Shown here: positions 43,864 to 52,376 of the stretch, one piece after another | Position numbering within the stretch: position 1 is the first letter of the stretch | How the letters are laid out: every line of letters begins with the position of its first letter | Made by a program: the position numbers and the translations under genes | NCBI GenBank assembly: GCA_020054065.1 | Contig: JAGVLX010000019.1 | Location: 1 to 52,509 of the forward strand | DNA: 52,509 nt | Direction: 5' to 3' | From: Parachlamydiales bacterium | Lineage (GTDB): Bacteria > Chlamydiota > Chlamydiia > Chlamydiales > JAEYWL01 | The notes under the pieces: model-generated | Databases searched by the model: none | Seen by the model: only the letters and a program-made list of their open reading frames with translations | What the model was told of the DNA's origin: nothing

Positions 43864-44815
43864 TCAAGCAGCAAGTGTCCTAAAAGGACAGATCCGAACC
43901 ACTCCAATCGAATTTTCTGCTAAGCTATCGACTCTTGTTGGACAGCCCGTTTATTTAAAACTGGAATGTTTGCAGCTTACCGGTTCCTTTAAAGTACGAG
44001 GCGGTTTGTTTTACTTATCGACGTTGAGTCAGGCTGAACGGGCGAATGGAGTGGCCGCTTGTTCGGCCGGTAATCACGGTTTAGGAGTCGCGTTTGCAGC
44101 CAGGCAGCTACAGGTTCCCTGTACCGTTTTTGTTCCCAAGCAAGTCGATCAAGCTAAATACGATCAACTAGTCGAGTTAGGGGCCTCAGTCATCAAATCT
44201 GACTTTATCGGCTATGATGATACTCTAGCCTGGGCGCTGAATCAAGCGAAGAGCCTTAACGTTCCTCTTGTTCCGGCTTATGATGATTCGAGGATCATGG
44301 CAGCCAATGGAGGAACCCTGGCTGCGGAGGTACTGGAACAAGTCCCAGACGCGGTTCATTTCGTTTTACCAATGGGAGGGGGCGGACTGGCTGGGGGATT
44401 TTTAGGGTGCCTTAAGGAACGCAGGCCGCAGGCTAAAACAACCATTTGCCAACTCGCTGATTGTCCAGCGCTTCAATTGTCCTGTGAGCAAGGGAAGGCG
44501 ATGACCTATATGCCGCCAGTCGAGACCTTAGCGGGCGGCTTAGAAGGAGGGTTGGGAGCTCAATGCTTTGATGTATTGAGGACACGCATTGATGAAATCG
44601 CACATGTAACAGAAGAAGAGTTAAAGGAAGCGCTGGCTTGGTTGTTGAAGTACCACCAATATCTGATTGAACCTTCGGCCGCCGTTGCGTTAGCAAGTTG
44701 CTTAAATGGCAGTATTAAACCGAAAGGGACGACCGTGTTGATTTTGACCGGACGCAATGTCGATGAAGCAAAAGTAAGGAATATCTTAGCGCGCCATGAA
44801 AATCATCACCCGTAA
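43847..44815 (+). CDS. Threonine dehydratase-like PLP enzyme
   Basis: The 322-residue fold-type II protein has Lys49 in GSFKVRGG, SAGNHGLG (73-80) and the phosphate loop MGGGGLAGG (176-184). It resembles serine/threonine dehydratases, serine racemases and EutB of ectoine use, and lacks the C-terminal ACT domain of biosynthetic IlvA. A TTGGAGG nine bases before the ATG at 43847 supports the start. It pairs with an OCD-like gene, as EutB pairs with EutC, so the two may catalyse successive steps on one substrate. Confidence 0.85.
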   Translation: MQQLIDQAASVLKGQIRTTPIEFSAKLSTLVGQPVYLKLECLQLTGSFKVRGGLFYLSTLSQAERANGVAACSAGNHGLGVAFAARQLQVPCTVFVPKQVDQAKYDQLVELGASVIKSDFIGYDDTLAWALNQAKSLNVPLVPAYDDSRIMAANGGTLAAEVLEQVPDAVHFVLPMGGGGLAGGFLGCLKERRPQAKTTICQLADCPALQLSCEQGKAMTYMPPVETLAGGLEGGLGAQCFDVLRTRIDEIAHVTEEELKEALAWLLKYHQYLIEPSAAVALASCLNGSIKPKGTTVLILTGRNVDEAKVRNILARHENHHP

Positions 44816-45740
44816 AGAAATTGAATCGGTCTTATGCATCCCTTCTGTTTTGGAAGCGATTGAACGCGGTTTTGTGGCTTATAGCTTAGGAGAAGCCGTC
44901 ATTCCTCCCGTTGCCGCACTGCATTTTGATGCTCCCCGCGGCGATTGCCACATCAAGTATGGTTATGCAAAAAGCGGCCGCCACTACGTCATCAAGATTG
45001 CTTCAGGGTTTTACGATAACGATCAGCTTGGTCTGCCTTCTAATCATGGACTTATGCTCTTATTTGACAAACAAACGGGTGCGCCTGTGTGCGGATTGCT
45101 TGACGAAGGATTTTTGACCGATATTCGTACGGCTGCAGCAGGATCGATTGCCGCCAAGTATCTTGCACCAAAAAATGTTGAATGTGTGGGAATCATTGGA
45201 ACAGGTGCCCAAGCGCTGTATCAATTAAAATGGTTAACCTTTGCGACAACTTGTCGAAAGGCAATCATTTGGGGGCGCGATCGAGAAAAAGCGAAAAAAC
45301 TGACCCTCCATCCGGAATTGTGGGAGTGGAAATTAGAAGTTGTTCCTAGCATCGATCAACTGGCTGAACAGTGCCATTTAATTGTTACGGCGACCTCCTC
45401 TTCAAGTCCGCTGTTATTTGCTCATCAAATCCAATCGGGCACCCATATTACGGCGGTTGGTGCGGACGATCAAGGGAAGCAAGAGCTTGATCCAAAGCTT
45501 TTCGAAAAAGCGGACTGCGTGGTTGTGGATAGCCGCAGCCAATGCGCAGCCTTTGGCGATACAGCCTATGCGCTTCAGCAAGGACTTATTAGGTCTGAGA
45601 AATTGATCGAATTAGGTGAACTTTTGGCAAAGCCCTCTTTAGGGCGTATATCCGATAATCAAATTACCCTCTGCGATTTGACAGGAGTCGCCATTCAAGA
45701 TTTACAAATTGCCGAAAGCATTTATAATAAAATCTTCTAA
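44796..45740 (+). CDS. Ornithine cyclodeaminase / mu-crystallin family enzyme
   Basis: The 314-residue protein has the family core HIKYGYAKSGRHYVIKIASGFYDN, a GLLDEGFLTDIRTAAAGSIAA segment, the NAD-binding GIIGTGAQALYQL and the acidic GADDQGKQELD. Relatives include ornithine cyclodeaminase, alanine dehydrogenase, EutC, SbnB and DauB; which reaction applies is unclear. It overlaps the dehydratase gene by 20 bases and ends the operon. Together with the DauR-like regulator and aminotransferase it suggests a short amino-acid conversion pathway. Confidence 0.88.
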   Translation: MKIITRKEIESVLCIPSVLEAIERGFVAYSLGEAVIPPVAALHFDAPRGDCHIKYGYAKSGRHYVIKIASGFYDNDQLGLPSNHGLMLLFDKQTGAPVCGLLDEGFLTDIRTAAAGSIAAKYLAPKNVECVGIIGTGAQALYQLKWLTFATTCRKAIIWGRDREKAKKLTLHPELWEWKLEVVPSIDQLAEQCHLIVTATSSSSPLLFAHQIQSGTHITAVGADDQGKQELDPKLFEKADCVVVDSRSQCAAFGDTAYALQQGLIRSEKLIELGELLAKPSLGRISDNQITLCDLTGVAIQDLQIAESIYNKIF

Positions 45741-45833
45741 GAAGTAAATTTGTTACGTCACCGTAAATTTCAAAGCAACTTAAACAACTAAAATGTAATG
45801 TGCATCCTATAAGCTTCACTAAACAGGATTGTC

Positions 45834-47081
45834 ATGGACGCAGCCGCTGTTTTATTAGATTCTACCCGCCAGACTTCGTTACTGCCGCTTTGTTTTGAAA
45901 AGAAAAAAATCCTGCTCAGCGTGGGGAGATATTTAACCCTCCCAGATCTATTTCATGCATCGCAAGCTTGTCGTAAATGGCGAAGGTTATTCGCAGATCC
46001 TGATCTTCGTCTCGTCGTAAATGGATGTGTATTTATAATTGCTTATTCAGATAGTCGCGAGATGACCCAGCCATTCCTATTTTGCGGGAATACCAGAGTT
46101 GAAAGCTATTACAGTACACTTGAGTTTTACCATCATAAAACAGTAACCCGTTGGCGTCACGAAGAACTGACACCGATCGATCGAATCTTAGCTGTATGGC
46201 AAAATCGCTTATACTATTCCTGCGTCGGACCGAATGTCTCAAAAATGTTAATCTTTGATCCGAAGACCGGTCAGTTGTTGAGTACCTATCTAGAATACAC
46301 TCCCACTTTTTGGGATCTTATTGCGCGTAACATGAATCATGTATTTGAATCAGGAGAATACCTGATCGCCAAATGTGAGAAGTGGGTAAAAATTTGGTAT
46401 CGCAATCATGCAAACCCTATCGTACAACTTCCATTTCCAGAATATTATCGCTTGCACGATGCAGTCATTTCAGGCGATAGGCTTACCCTTAGCGCGATGC
46501 AAAATGATAAACTCCTAAAAATATACGAATGCAATTGGAAGACAGATCACTCTCTTACGCTTGTTTATGAATATGGCACCCATAACCGTAGACGATCAAA
46601 AACCTGCTTTGTCAAAACAACAGGGCAATTTATTTGCATTCATAATGGTAAGCAATGGGAATTCGTCTTCAAGCGTAGATATTTTAAGCTGCCTCCCGAA
46701 TTTAAAGATGTGCGGGGAGTTGCAGCCGTGCCTAATCGATTGTTCATTGCTAATTTCGATGGTCAAATGGCCGAAATAAACACGGAAACAGGAGAGGCTA
46801 ACTTTTTTAGTCTTCATATAGATAAAATTGTCCATTTAGAAGTGGTGATGGATCACTTCTTGCTAGCTATCACACAAGAGGGGTCGGTGGTTTTTACCTC
46901 TCTTAAAAAAGATTTTTTGCATGTTTTTCAGTTAAACTTAAACTTTCAACGTTTATTGCGAGAGGACTCCAATGCTTTGAATCCGTATGTACGGGTTGAC
47001 GGAGCAAAAGTGTCGTTCTGGCAAAAAAATGGCGGGGCAGATTGTTGCATTTTAATGGATCTGAGGCGCCTATTTAATTAG
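45834..47081 (+). CDS. F-box protein
   Basis: Residues 25-58 (ILLSVGRYLTLPDLFHASQACRKWRRLFADPDL) form an F-box-like motif, the segment that eukaryotic adaptors use to bind SKP1 in SCF ubiquitin ligases. The rest (about 70-415) is beta-rich with repeating WD/propeller-like strands such as LLIFDPKTG and MAEINTETGE, possibly a substrate-binding propeller. Intracellular bacteria use such proteins to redirect host ubiquitination; export of this one is not shown and no signal peptide is present. AGGA precedes the ATG. It converges with the kinase gene by a four-base overlap. Confidence 0.78.
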   Translation: MDAAAVLLDSTRQTSLLPLCFEKKKILLSVGRYLTLPDLFHASQACRKWRRLFADPDLRLVVNGCVFIIAYSDSREMTQPFLFCGNTRVESYYSTLEFYHHKTVTRWRHEELTPIDRILAVWQNRLYYSCVGPNVSKMLIFDPKTGQLLSTYLEYTPTFWDLIARNMNHVFESGEYLIAKCEKWVKIWYRNHANPIVQLPFPEYYRLHDAVISGDRLTLSAMQNDKLLKIYECNWKTDHSLTLVYEYGTHNRRRSKTCFVKTTGQFICIHNGKQWEFVFKRRYFKLPPEFKDVRGVAAVPNRLFIANFDGQMAEINTETGEANFFSLHIDKIVHLEVVMDHFLLAITQEGSVVFTSLKKDFLHVFQLNLNFQRLLREDSNALNPYVRVDGAKVSFWQKNGGADCCILMDLRRLFN

Positions 47082-48814
47082 AAAAGGGCGGCAAATTCGG
47101 CAATCGTGGGCCGGTTTTTGGGATTTAAATCGAAACATGCAAGCACCAAATCGACCTGTTCTTGCGAATACCTTCCCTCGCAATTTTGTCGAAACGTTTT
47201 AAAGTCGTCTTGAAAGATTGCAAGTGTGGGATCGAACTGACGGACATTCGCAGCAGCCAATGGCTCGGGTTTTCCAGCACATATTTTTTCCAGCAGCATG
47301 GGCCCGCCTTCAATCCCTTTTTCGGGATTTGGCGTATTCATCATCTGAAATAGAATCAATCCTAACGCCCACATGTCAGCACTTTGATGATATGCAACCC
47401 GTACCATCATATTGGTCGGATTGTTGTCCATTTCTTTCTCGATGGCGGCGGTTTGATTGTTCGTCATGCCCTCAGGAGGAATATAAGGAAGGGTGCCGAT
47501 TTTTTTAATACCAACATACTTTGCAGGATTGGATCGATCCGGAAGCAAGGCATTATGCGCACTATCTAGGGGGTCTACAACAGTTCCAAAGTCACTGATC
47601 CTAGGCATTCCTCGGAACAGTAAAATATTTTCCGGCTTTAGGTCGCGATGCGCCATGTTCAAGCGATGAATTTCGTTTACTCCGCCGATAATCGCTTTCA
47701 TCATCATCCCAGCTGTTTCATCATCCAAAGGCTTATCAGGAGGGATGACTTTGTGGGTATGCGGATCCACTGTAGCCAGTCGCTTCGTCAATCCTCCGCC
47801 ATCCGCAAACGGATAAACGATTTGATCGGTTTCTTTAACGGCTGAAGTTGAGCTATCTTTTTCCTTCTTTTCGGGAGTGACCGCTAATCTTCCTTTAGCG
47901 ATCGGTAAAAGCACGTTTCTTGCCCCCGCGGCTTTAAGTTTATCGACGGCATGGCTTTCATTATATTGATCAATTCGGTGTGCTTCGGTGTCTTGGAGCG
48001 GTTTTTTGGAGACAACAGTTTCTCCATACTCACTCAAATTACGTTTGGCTACGTTGAATCCGCCAGCCCCTAGCCGGGCTTCGTCTGCTTCCATCGAACG
48101 GTTTCCAAAACGTGTTTTGGATTGATATTCGACGATTTTTAACAGTTCATTATCACCGCTTTTAGCGATAAAGACCGAGCGGGAAAGAGTTCCCCCGCCA
48201 ATATTGACCGCATGCCGAGAGAGCTTCACCATTTGATTTGGCTTTAAACTCTTCACTTTTTCCTGAGCCCCTATATTCTTTTGATTGGATAAGTAGGTTT
48301 CGACATATTGAATGATGCGATGGCTAGAACCGCGTGGATGTTCTAACGCTGCCTCATACGCAGGAAAATCCACCCGTGCATCGACATCTTTTTTGAGAAT
48401 CACATCACGGTGCTTTTCTAATTCATCGGCCAGTTTTAAGCGTTCCTCTGCGTGGATTTCAGGTCTGCCGCTCGTGTGTTTAAATAGGTTGTCATGAATG
48501 ACGAAAAGCACAATCCGCGTGGCTAATTTAATTAATTTGCGATCTGATCGGGAAAGGTGCGCAATTTGTTCGGGTTGAAGCTCGCCAAAACGGAGTTGGT
48601 AGATAATGTTTGTGAGTAATTTAGCTTGATTCAAGCCAGTCATAACTTCGTGTTCAGAACCCTGGACGTCATAGATATCTTGCAGCCGGTCGGTGACAAC
48701 TTTGGTGACAGTCGCTCCCTTGGCAGGTTCAACCCTTACCGCCGGTTTGGTTTCGGTAATGTCAGTACTTAGATATTTACCTATACGCTCGTAATTATTA
48801 TTAGCTTTTTCCAT
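47078..48814 (-). CDS. Eukaryote-type Ser/Thr protein kinase
   Basis: In the 578-residue protein the C-terminal half is a complete kinase. It has the glycine loop GAGGFN (249-254), VVSKK (267-271) with the ATP Lys, HRDLKPEN (389-396), DFG (408-410) and GTLPYIPPE (440-448), plus a later helix F DMWALGLILFQMM. The N-terminal 240 residues are a charged, helical region of unknown role. No membrane anchor or PASTA repeat is visible, so it is not the usual bacterial PknB type. AGGTGA before the ATG supports the start. It lies between two F-box genes, suggesting a block of host-directed functions. Confidence 0.85.
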   Translation of the reverse strand: MEKANNNYERIGKYLSTDITETKPAVRVEPAKGATVTKVVTDRLQDIYDVQGSEHEVMTGLNQAKLLTNIIYQLRFGELQPEQIAHLSRSDRKLIKLATRIVLFVIHDNLFKHTSGRPEIHAEERLKLADELEKHRDVILKKDVDARVDFPAYEAALEHPRGSSHRIIQYVETYLSNQKNIGAQEKVKSLKPNQMVKLSRHAVNIGGGTLSRSVFIAKSGDNELLKIVEYQSKTRFGNRSMEADEARLGAGGFNVAKRNLSEYGETVVSKKPLQDTEAHRIDQYNESHAVDKLKAAGARNVLLPIAKGRLAVTPEKKEKDSSTSAVKETDQIVYPFADGGGLTKRLATVDPHTHKVIPPDKPLDDETAGMMMKAIIGGVNEIHRLNMAHRDLKPENILLFRGMPRISDFGTVVDPLDSAHNALLPDRSNPAKYVGIKKIGTLPYIPPEGMTNNQTAAIEKEMDNNPTNMMVRVAYHQSADMWALGLILFQMMNTPNPEKGIEGGPMLLEKICAGKPEPLAAANVRQFDPTLAIFQDDFKTFRQNCEGRYSQEQVDLVLACFDLNPKNRPTIAEFAALF

Positions 48815-48884
48815 AAATCACCTAATAATTATTATAACATATTTAATATTGTTAATATATTTATTGAATGAGTATGATAGATGT

Positions 48885-49772
48885 ATGGAAAGCTTATCCC
48901 CTCTCACACCTAGGCAAAAACCGCCTGAAAATCAGGCACCTAAGACTTTAGAAACCTTGCCACCCGAACTATTGGTCGAGATTTTTACCCATTTGCACTC
49001 CTTCTCAGACATGGTGAGCTGGGGTAAAGTATGCAAAAAATTCAGAAAGATCTTCTTGGAAGCACGCAATTGGGAGCATTCTGAGAGCTTTGAGAAACTG
49101 GTTCATGACTCTCAAAATGTGACCCTTAAGAATCAATTTTGGATCGTGCTTTCCTCCTTTGGGCATGGAAGCACCTTAAATTTTAGCCGTGAGTTGGCAA
49201 CGTTGTTTTTCAACGATGCCAATGATGATGTTTTGTTGAGTTGGATGAGTTCGGCAGGGAAACGCTATAAATCTTTTATCGACCTGTTGATTCCAGAAAA
49301 ATTAAATCGTAAAAGCATTAAAAGTTGGGCGCCATTTTCAAATGAACGTCAGTATGCTCCAGAGCAGATCATCCTTCCGCTTCGGATGTTGCAAAACCTT
49401 GATTTATCGGGGACGCAAGACTTAAATGATGAGGCATTAATCGGAATAGGAAATTTAAAAAGTTTAGAACGCCTTGTCATGGCTGCGCCCATTACGGAAA
49501 AAACGTTAGGGTTAATCTGTTCTTTGCCAGAATTAAAAGCATTGAGCTTGGATAATTGTTTTAAGATAAAGCCTGGGGAATTTAAAGCTCTTCAAGCCTT
49601 AAAAAAGCTTACTTCTTTTGTTCTTCAGCGTCATCGGACAGTAAAAAACGAAGACTTGCAATTTCTAAAAGAACTTTCCAGTTTAGAATCGGTGCAAATC
49701 GTCGGATGCAGAGGTATTTCATCCGAATTGAAAGAACAACTAGGCTCAAAAATCCGTGTGGACATTTCCTAA
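48885..49772 (+). CDS. F-box protein with leucine-rich repeats
   Basis: An F-box (residues about 22-58; LETLPPELLVEIFTHLHSFSDMVSWGKVCKKFRKIF) is followed by a linker and about five LRRs near 175-290 (LQNLDLSGTQDLNDEALIGIGNLKSLERL). This is the architecture of eukaryotic FBXL-type SCF adaptors. The ATG at 48885 is chosen over a TTG-started frame at 48849. No signal peptide is present; secretion by a type III system would fit but cannot be read from sequence. It converges with the membrane-protein gene by four bases. Confidence 0.8.
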   Translation: MESLSPLTPRQKPPENQAPKTLETLPPELLVEIFTHLHSFSDMVSWGKVCKKFRKIFLEARNWEHSESFEKLVHDSQNVTLKNQFWIVLSSFGHGSTLNFSRELATLFFNDANDDVLLSWMSSAGKRYKSFIDLLIPEKLNRKSIKSWAPFSNERQYAPEQIILPLRMLQNLDLSGTQDLNDEALIGIGNLKSLERLVMAAPITEKTLGLICSLPELKALSLDNCFKIKPGEFKALQALKKLTSFVLQRHRTVKNEDLQFLKELSSLESVQIVGCRGISSELKEQLGSKIRVDIS

Positions 49773-50491
49773 GCTGGTTTTCGAAAACCAAGAACAAAAG
49801 ATAACAAGCTGTAGTGTTGTTCGTTCCACAAAATATTCCAGCCAGTTGTGATGGACATCTCTAAGGCAATTGCCCATTGCGTCAAGTCACTCACTTTGGC
49901 TTTGTCACTGTAGGAATGGAGTTTGAGGATTGCTAAAGCAATTCTTGTGATGATCCATACACTTTTATAAGCTGTTTCAAGGGTAGCTGAAAGTGAAGCG
50001 ATGGCGCTAAAACCGCGCGTAAAAATCGTGCGTTGAGCCCATTTCCATGACCTTTCCCTGAATGAATAGCTTTTGGAGAGATCGATTTCTCCTTCCGTAA
50101 AACAGTGCTGCATTCTTTTGGTGAACGCTGTGGAGAATAGATGATTTAGCAAAAATTCTTGATCAAAGTAGAGATCTTTTGAATTTCGAGTGATTTGAAA
50201 TTTTGTTGAATCATGGGAGAGTACGTATGTTTCAGGATCGTGGAATGCAAAGGCGATCGCCCGGACAACACGATCTACGTTAATTTGAAAATTATTTATG
50301 TCTGTATATTTTAAAACGGTATGACAAGATAGATGGCAAATCGTCATACGCACACTGTACCAAATGGCACAGATGTTCATTTCGATGATTCCTACAGGAA
50401 TTGTTGCAATAAGATAGAAATGCTTCGCACTGAGAAGCGGAATATTTCGAGGAGATGTACATGCTCTGTTATAAAGAATCTCAGTTATCAT
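49769..50491 (-). CDS. Membrane protein, distant paralog of the first gene
   Basis: The 240-residue protein has hydrophobic stretches near residues 25-45 (YLIATIPVGIIEMNICAIWY) and 165-190 (SLSATLETAYKSVWIITRIALAIL), suggesting two paired membrane segments. The first resembles FLISMPVGITETTMK in the protein at 224-952. Paired hydrophobic hairpins recall chlamydial inclusion-membrane proteins, but the family is not identified. The start is ATG at 50491; a TTG at 50500 is not needed. It converges with the F-box-LRR gene. Confidence 0.6.
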   Translation of the reverse strand: MITEILYNRACTSPRNIPLLSAKHFYLIATIPVGIIEMNICAIWYSVRMTICHLSCHTVLKYTDINNFQINVDRVVRAIAFAFHDPETYVLSHDSTKFQITRNSKDLYFDQEFLLNHLFSTAFTKRMQHCFTEGEIDLSKSYSFRERSWKWAQRTIFTRGFSAIASLSATLETAYKSVWIITRIALAILKLHSYSDKAKVSDLTQWAIALEMSITTGWNILWNEQHYSLLSFVLGFRKPA

Positions 50492-50610
50492 ATTTACCAA
50501 ATTTTATTATATTAATAAATAGTAAATAATTATAAACGGTTATCTATAATAAGTCGACCTAATTTTAATTGTTTTTAGCTAAAATTGGAAAACTGTATAA
50601 ATATTATTTT

Positions 50611-52044
50611 ATGCTTAAAAACAATTTCTACGATGCGATTGTGATTGGATCAGGGCCAAATGGCCTTGCGGCTGCGATTCAATTCGCTCAATCGGGATTG
50701 TCGGTCGCTCTCTTCGAAGCGCGCGATACAGTTGGCGGCGGCATGCGGTCGGCTGAACTTACTTTGCCTGGATTTACCCACGACGTATGTTCGGCTATCC
50801 ATCCATTAGGAGTGGGTTCTCCCTTTTTTCGTTCACTGCCGCTTGATCAACATCAGCTTGAATGGATTCATCCATCAGCGCCGCTAGCCCACCCCTTTGA
50901 CGAGGGCTCGGCACTTTTGCTTGAGCGATCGGTTGAAGAGACAAGCAAAGCCTTAGGAGCAGATGCACAGGCTTATGTTCGGCTCATGGAGCCATTCACG
51001 ACTCAGTGGGACAAGCTTGCTGATGATGTATTAGCACCTTTGCATGTTCCAAAACATCCGTTGTTGATGGCCCGGTTTGGTTTGTTAGGGGTAAGGTCAG
51101 CAGTAGGGCTAGCTAAAAGCCGGTTTAAAGAAGGACGCACACGCGCCCTGTTTGCTGGACTTGCCGCGCATTCTCTGCTGCCGCTTGATCGAGCACTTAC
51201 TGCCGCTTTTGGATTGATTCTGGGTACACTGGGGCATGCGGTCGGATGGCCCCTGCCGCGCGGCGGATCGCAAAAAATTGCGGATGCACTAGCGGCGCAC
51301 TTTCGTTCGCTTGGCGGGGAGATATTCACTGAAATTTCAATAGAGCATCTGGATGCACTTCCGTCATCCAAAGTGATTCTTTGCGATACCTCGCCAAAGA
51401 CATTCCTGAAGATCGCCGGCGATCGGCTGCCTCCCGGATATAAACAAAAGCTTGAACGTTACCGGTATGGTCCGGGGGTATTTAAAATGGATTGGGCGCT
51501 TAGTTCTCCCATTCCCTGGAAAGCAAACGAGTGTTTGCAAGCAGGCACGGTGCATTTGGGCGGCAGCATGGAAGAAATCGCCTCTTCAGAGTGCCAAGTA
51601 GGTAAGGGGAGGCATCCAGATAAACCCTATCTCATTTTGGCTCAGCCGAGCTTATTCGATCCTTCGCGCGCGCCGGCAGGCAAACACACTGCCTGGGGGT
51701 ATTGTCATGTTCCAAATGGATCCGCATACAATATGACAGACCCTATTGAAGCGCAGATTGAACGGTTTGCTCCCGGATTTAAAGATTGCATCTTAGCGCG
51801 TCATTCGATGACAACGACTGATTTAGAATCTTATAATGCCAACTATGTCGGCGGAGATATTAACGGCGGGATGCAAGATATCTATCAGCTCTTCACCCGG
51901 CCAGCGGCACGCATCGTCCCTTATTCCACACCGGTCGAAGGTCTTTATCTTTGTTCAGCTTCAACACCTCCCGGCGGCGGCGTTCATGGCATGTGCGGTT
52001 ATCATGCTGCCCGCGCAGCCTTAAAGCAGTGTTTTTCGTCATAA
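50611..52044 (+). CDS. FAD-dependent oxidoreductase, phytoene-dehydrogenase-like
   Basis: The 477-residue protein begins with an FAD-binding GSGPNGLAAA (13-22) followed by LFEARDTVGGGMRS. The C-terminal LYLCSASTPPGGGVHGMCGYHAARAAL is the second FAD contact typical of the carotenoid isomerase/PYROXD2-like group. Carotenoid genes are not nearby, so the substrate is unknown. The ATG at 50611 is chosen over a TTG at 50569 because family similarity begins there; no ribosome binding site is evident. It is monocistronic. Confidence 0.85.
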   Translation: MLKNNFYDAIVIGSGPNGLAAAIQFAQSGLSVALFEARDTVGGGMRSAELTLPGFTHDVCSAIHPLGVGSPFFRSLPLDQHQLEWIHPSAPLAHPFDEGSALLLERSVEETSKALGADAQAYVRLMEPFTTQWDKLADDVLAPLHVPKHPLLMARFGLLGVRSAVGLAKSRFKEGRTRALFAGLAAHSLLPLDRALTAAFGLILGTLGHAVGWPLPRGGSQKIADALAAHFRSLGGEIFTEISIEHLDALPSSKVILCDTSPKTFLKIAGDRLPPGYKQKLERYRYGPGVFKMDWALSSPIPWKANECLQAGTVHLGGSMEEIASSECQVGKGRHPDKPYLILAQPSLFDPSRAPAGKHTAWGYCHVPNGSAYNMTDPIEAQIERFAPGFKDCILARHSMTTTDLESYNANYVGGDINGGMQDIYQLFTRPAARIVPYSTPVEGLYLCSASTPPGGGVHGMCGYHAARAALKQCFSS

Positions 52045-52376
52045 CCAGGTCCTGTATGTCTTGTGTGTCCTGTTGAGACAATTGCAAAAAGAATGCTGTT
52101 TCGTATCCGTATTAATCTGTTATTCCGAATCTTCGTACGCGTGCCCGCGTGCGTGCCCGTGACCGATCCGAATCCGAAATGCACAAGGAGTTAGAGAAAA
52201 TGAGCGATAATTCGGAAAAGAAAATGAACTGAAGACGGAATGCGAAAAGGGTAGTCGGAAACGGATCGGTCACGAGCACGCACGCGGGTACGGGTACGAA
52301 GATTCGGGAAAGAACTAAAGACGGATGCGGAAAATGACTTTTTGATTTATGCAATTACTCTGTTTGTCCTGGTCCG
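52045..52376. other. Non-coding spacer holding a 183-bp inverted-repeat element
   Basis: Nothing coding is seen between the oxidoreductase and the partial gene at the window end. At 52050-52075 is a TCCTGTATGTCTTGTGTGTC stretch related to sequences at 18120 and 18385. At 52125-52307 lies an inverted-repeat element described separately. Confidence 0.75.
52125..52307. repeat. MITE-like element with 46-bp inverted arms
   Basis: Arms 52125-52170 and 52262-52307 are reverse complements with three mismatches in 46 bases. They contain GTGCCCGCGTGCGTGCCCGTG-type alternation, giving high local GC. The 91-base centre is A/G-rich and non-coding. Size and structure resemble small non-autonomous mobile elements, but target-site duplication cannot be proved. 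Confidence 0.8.
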
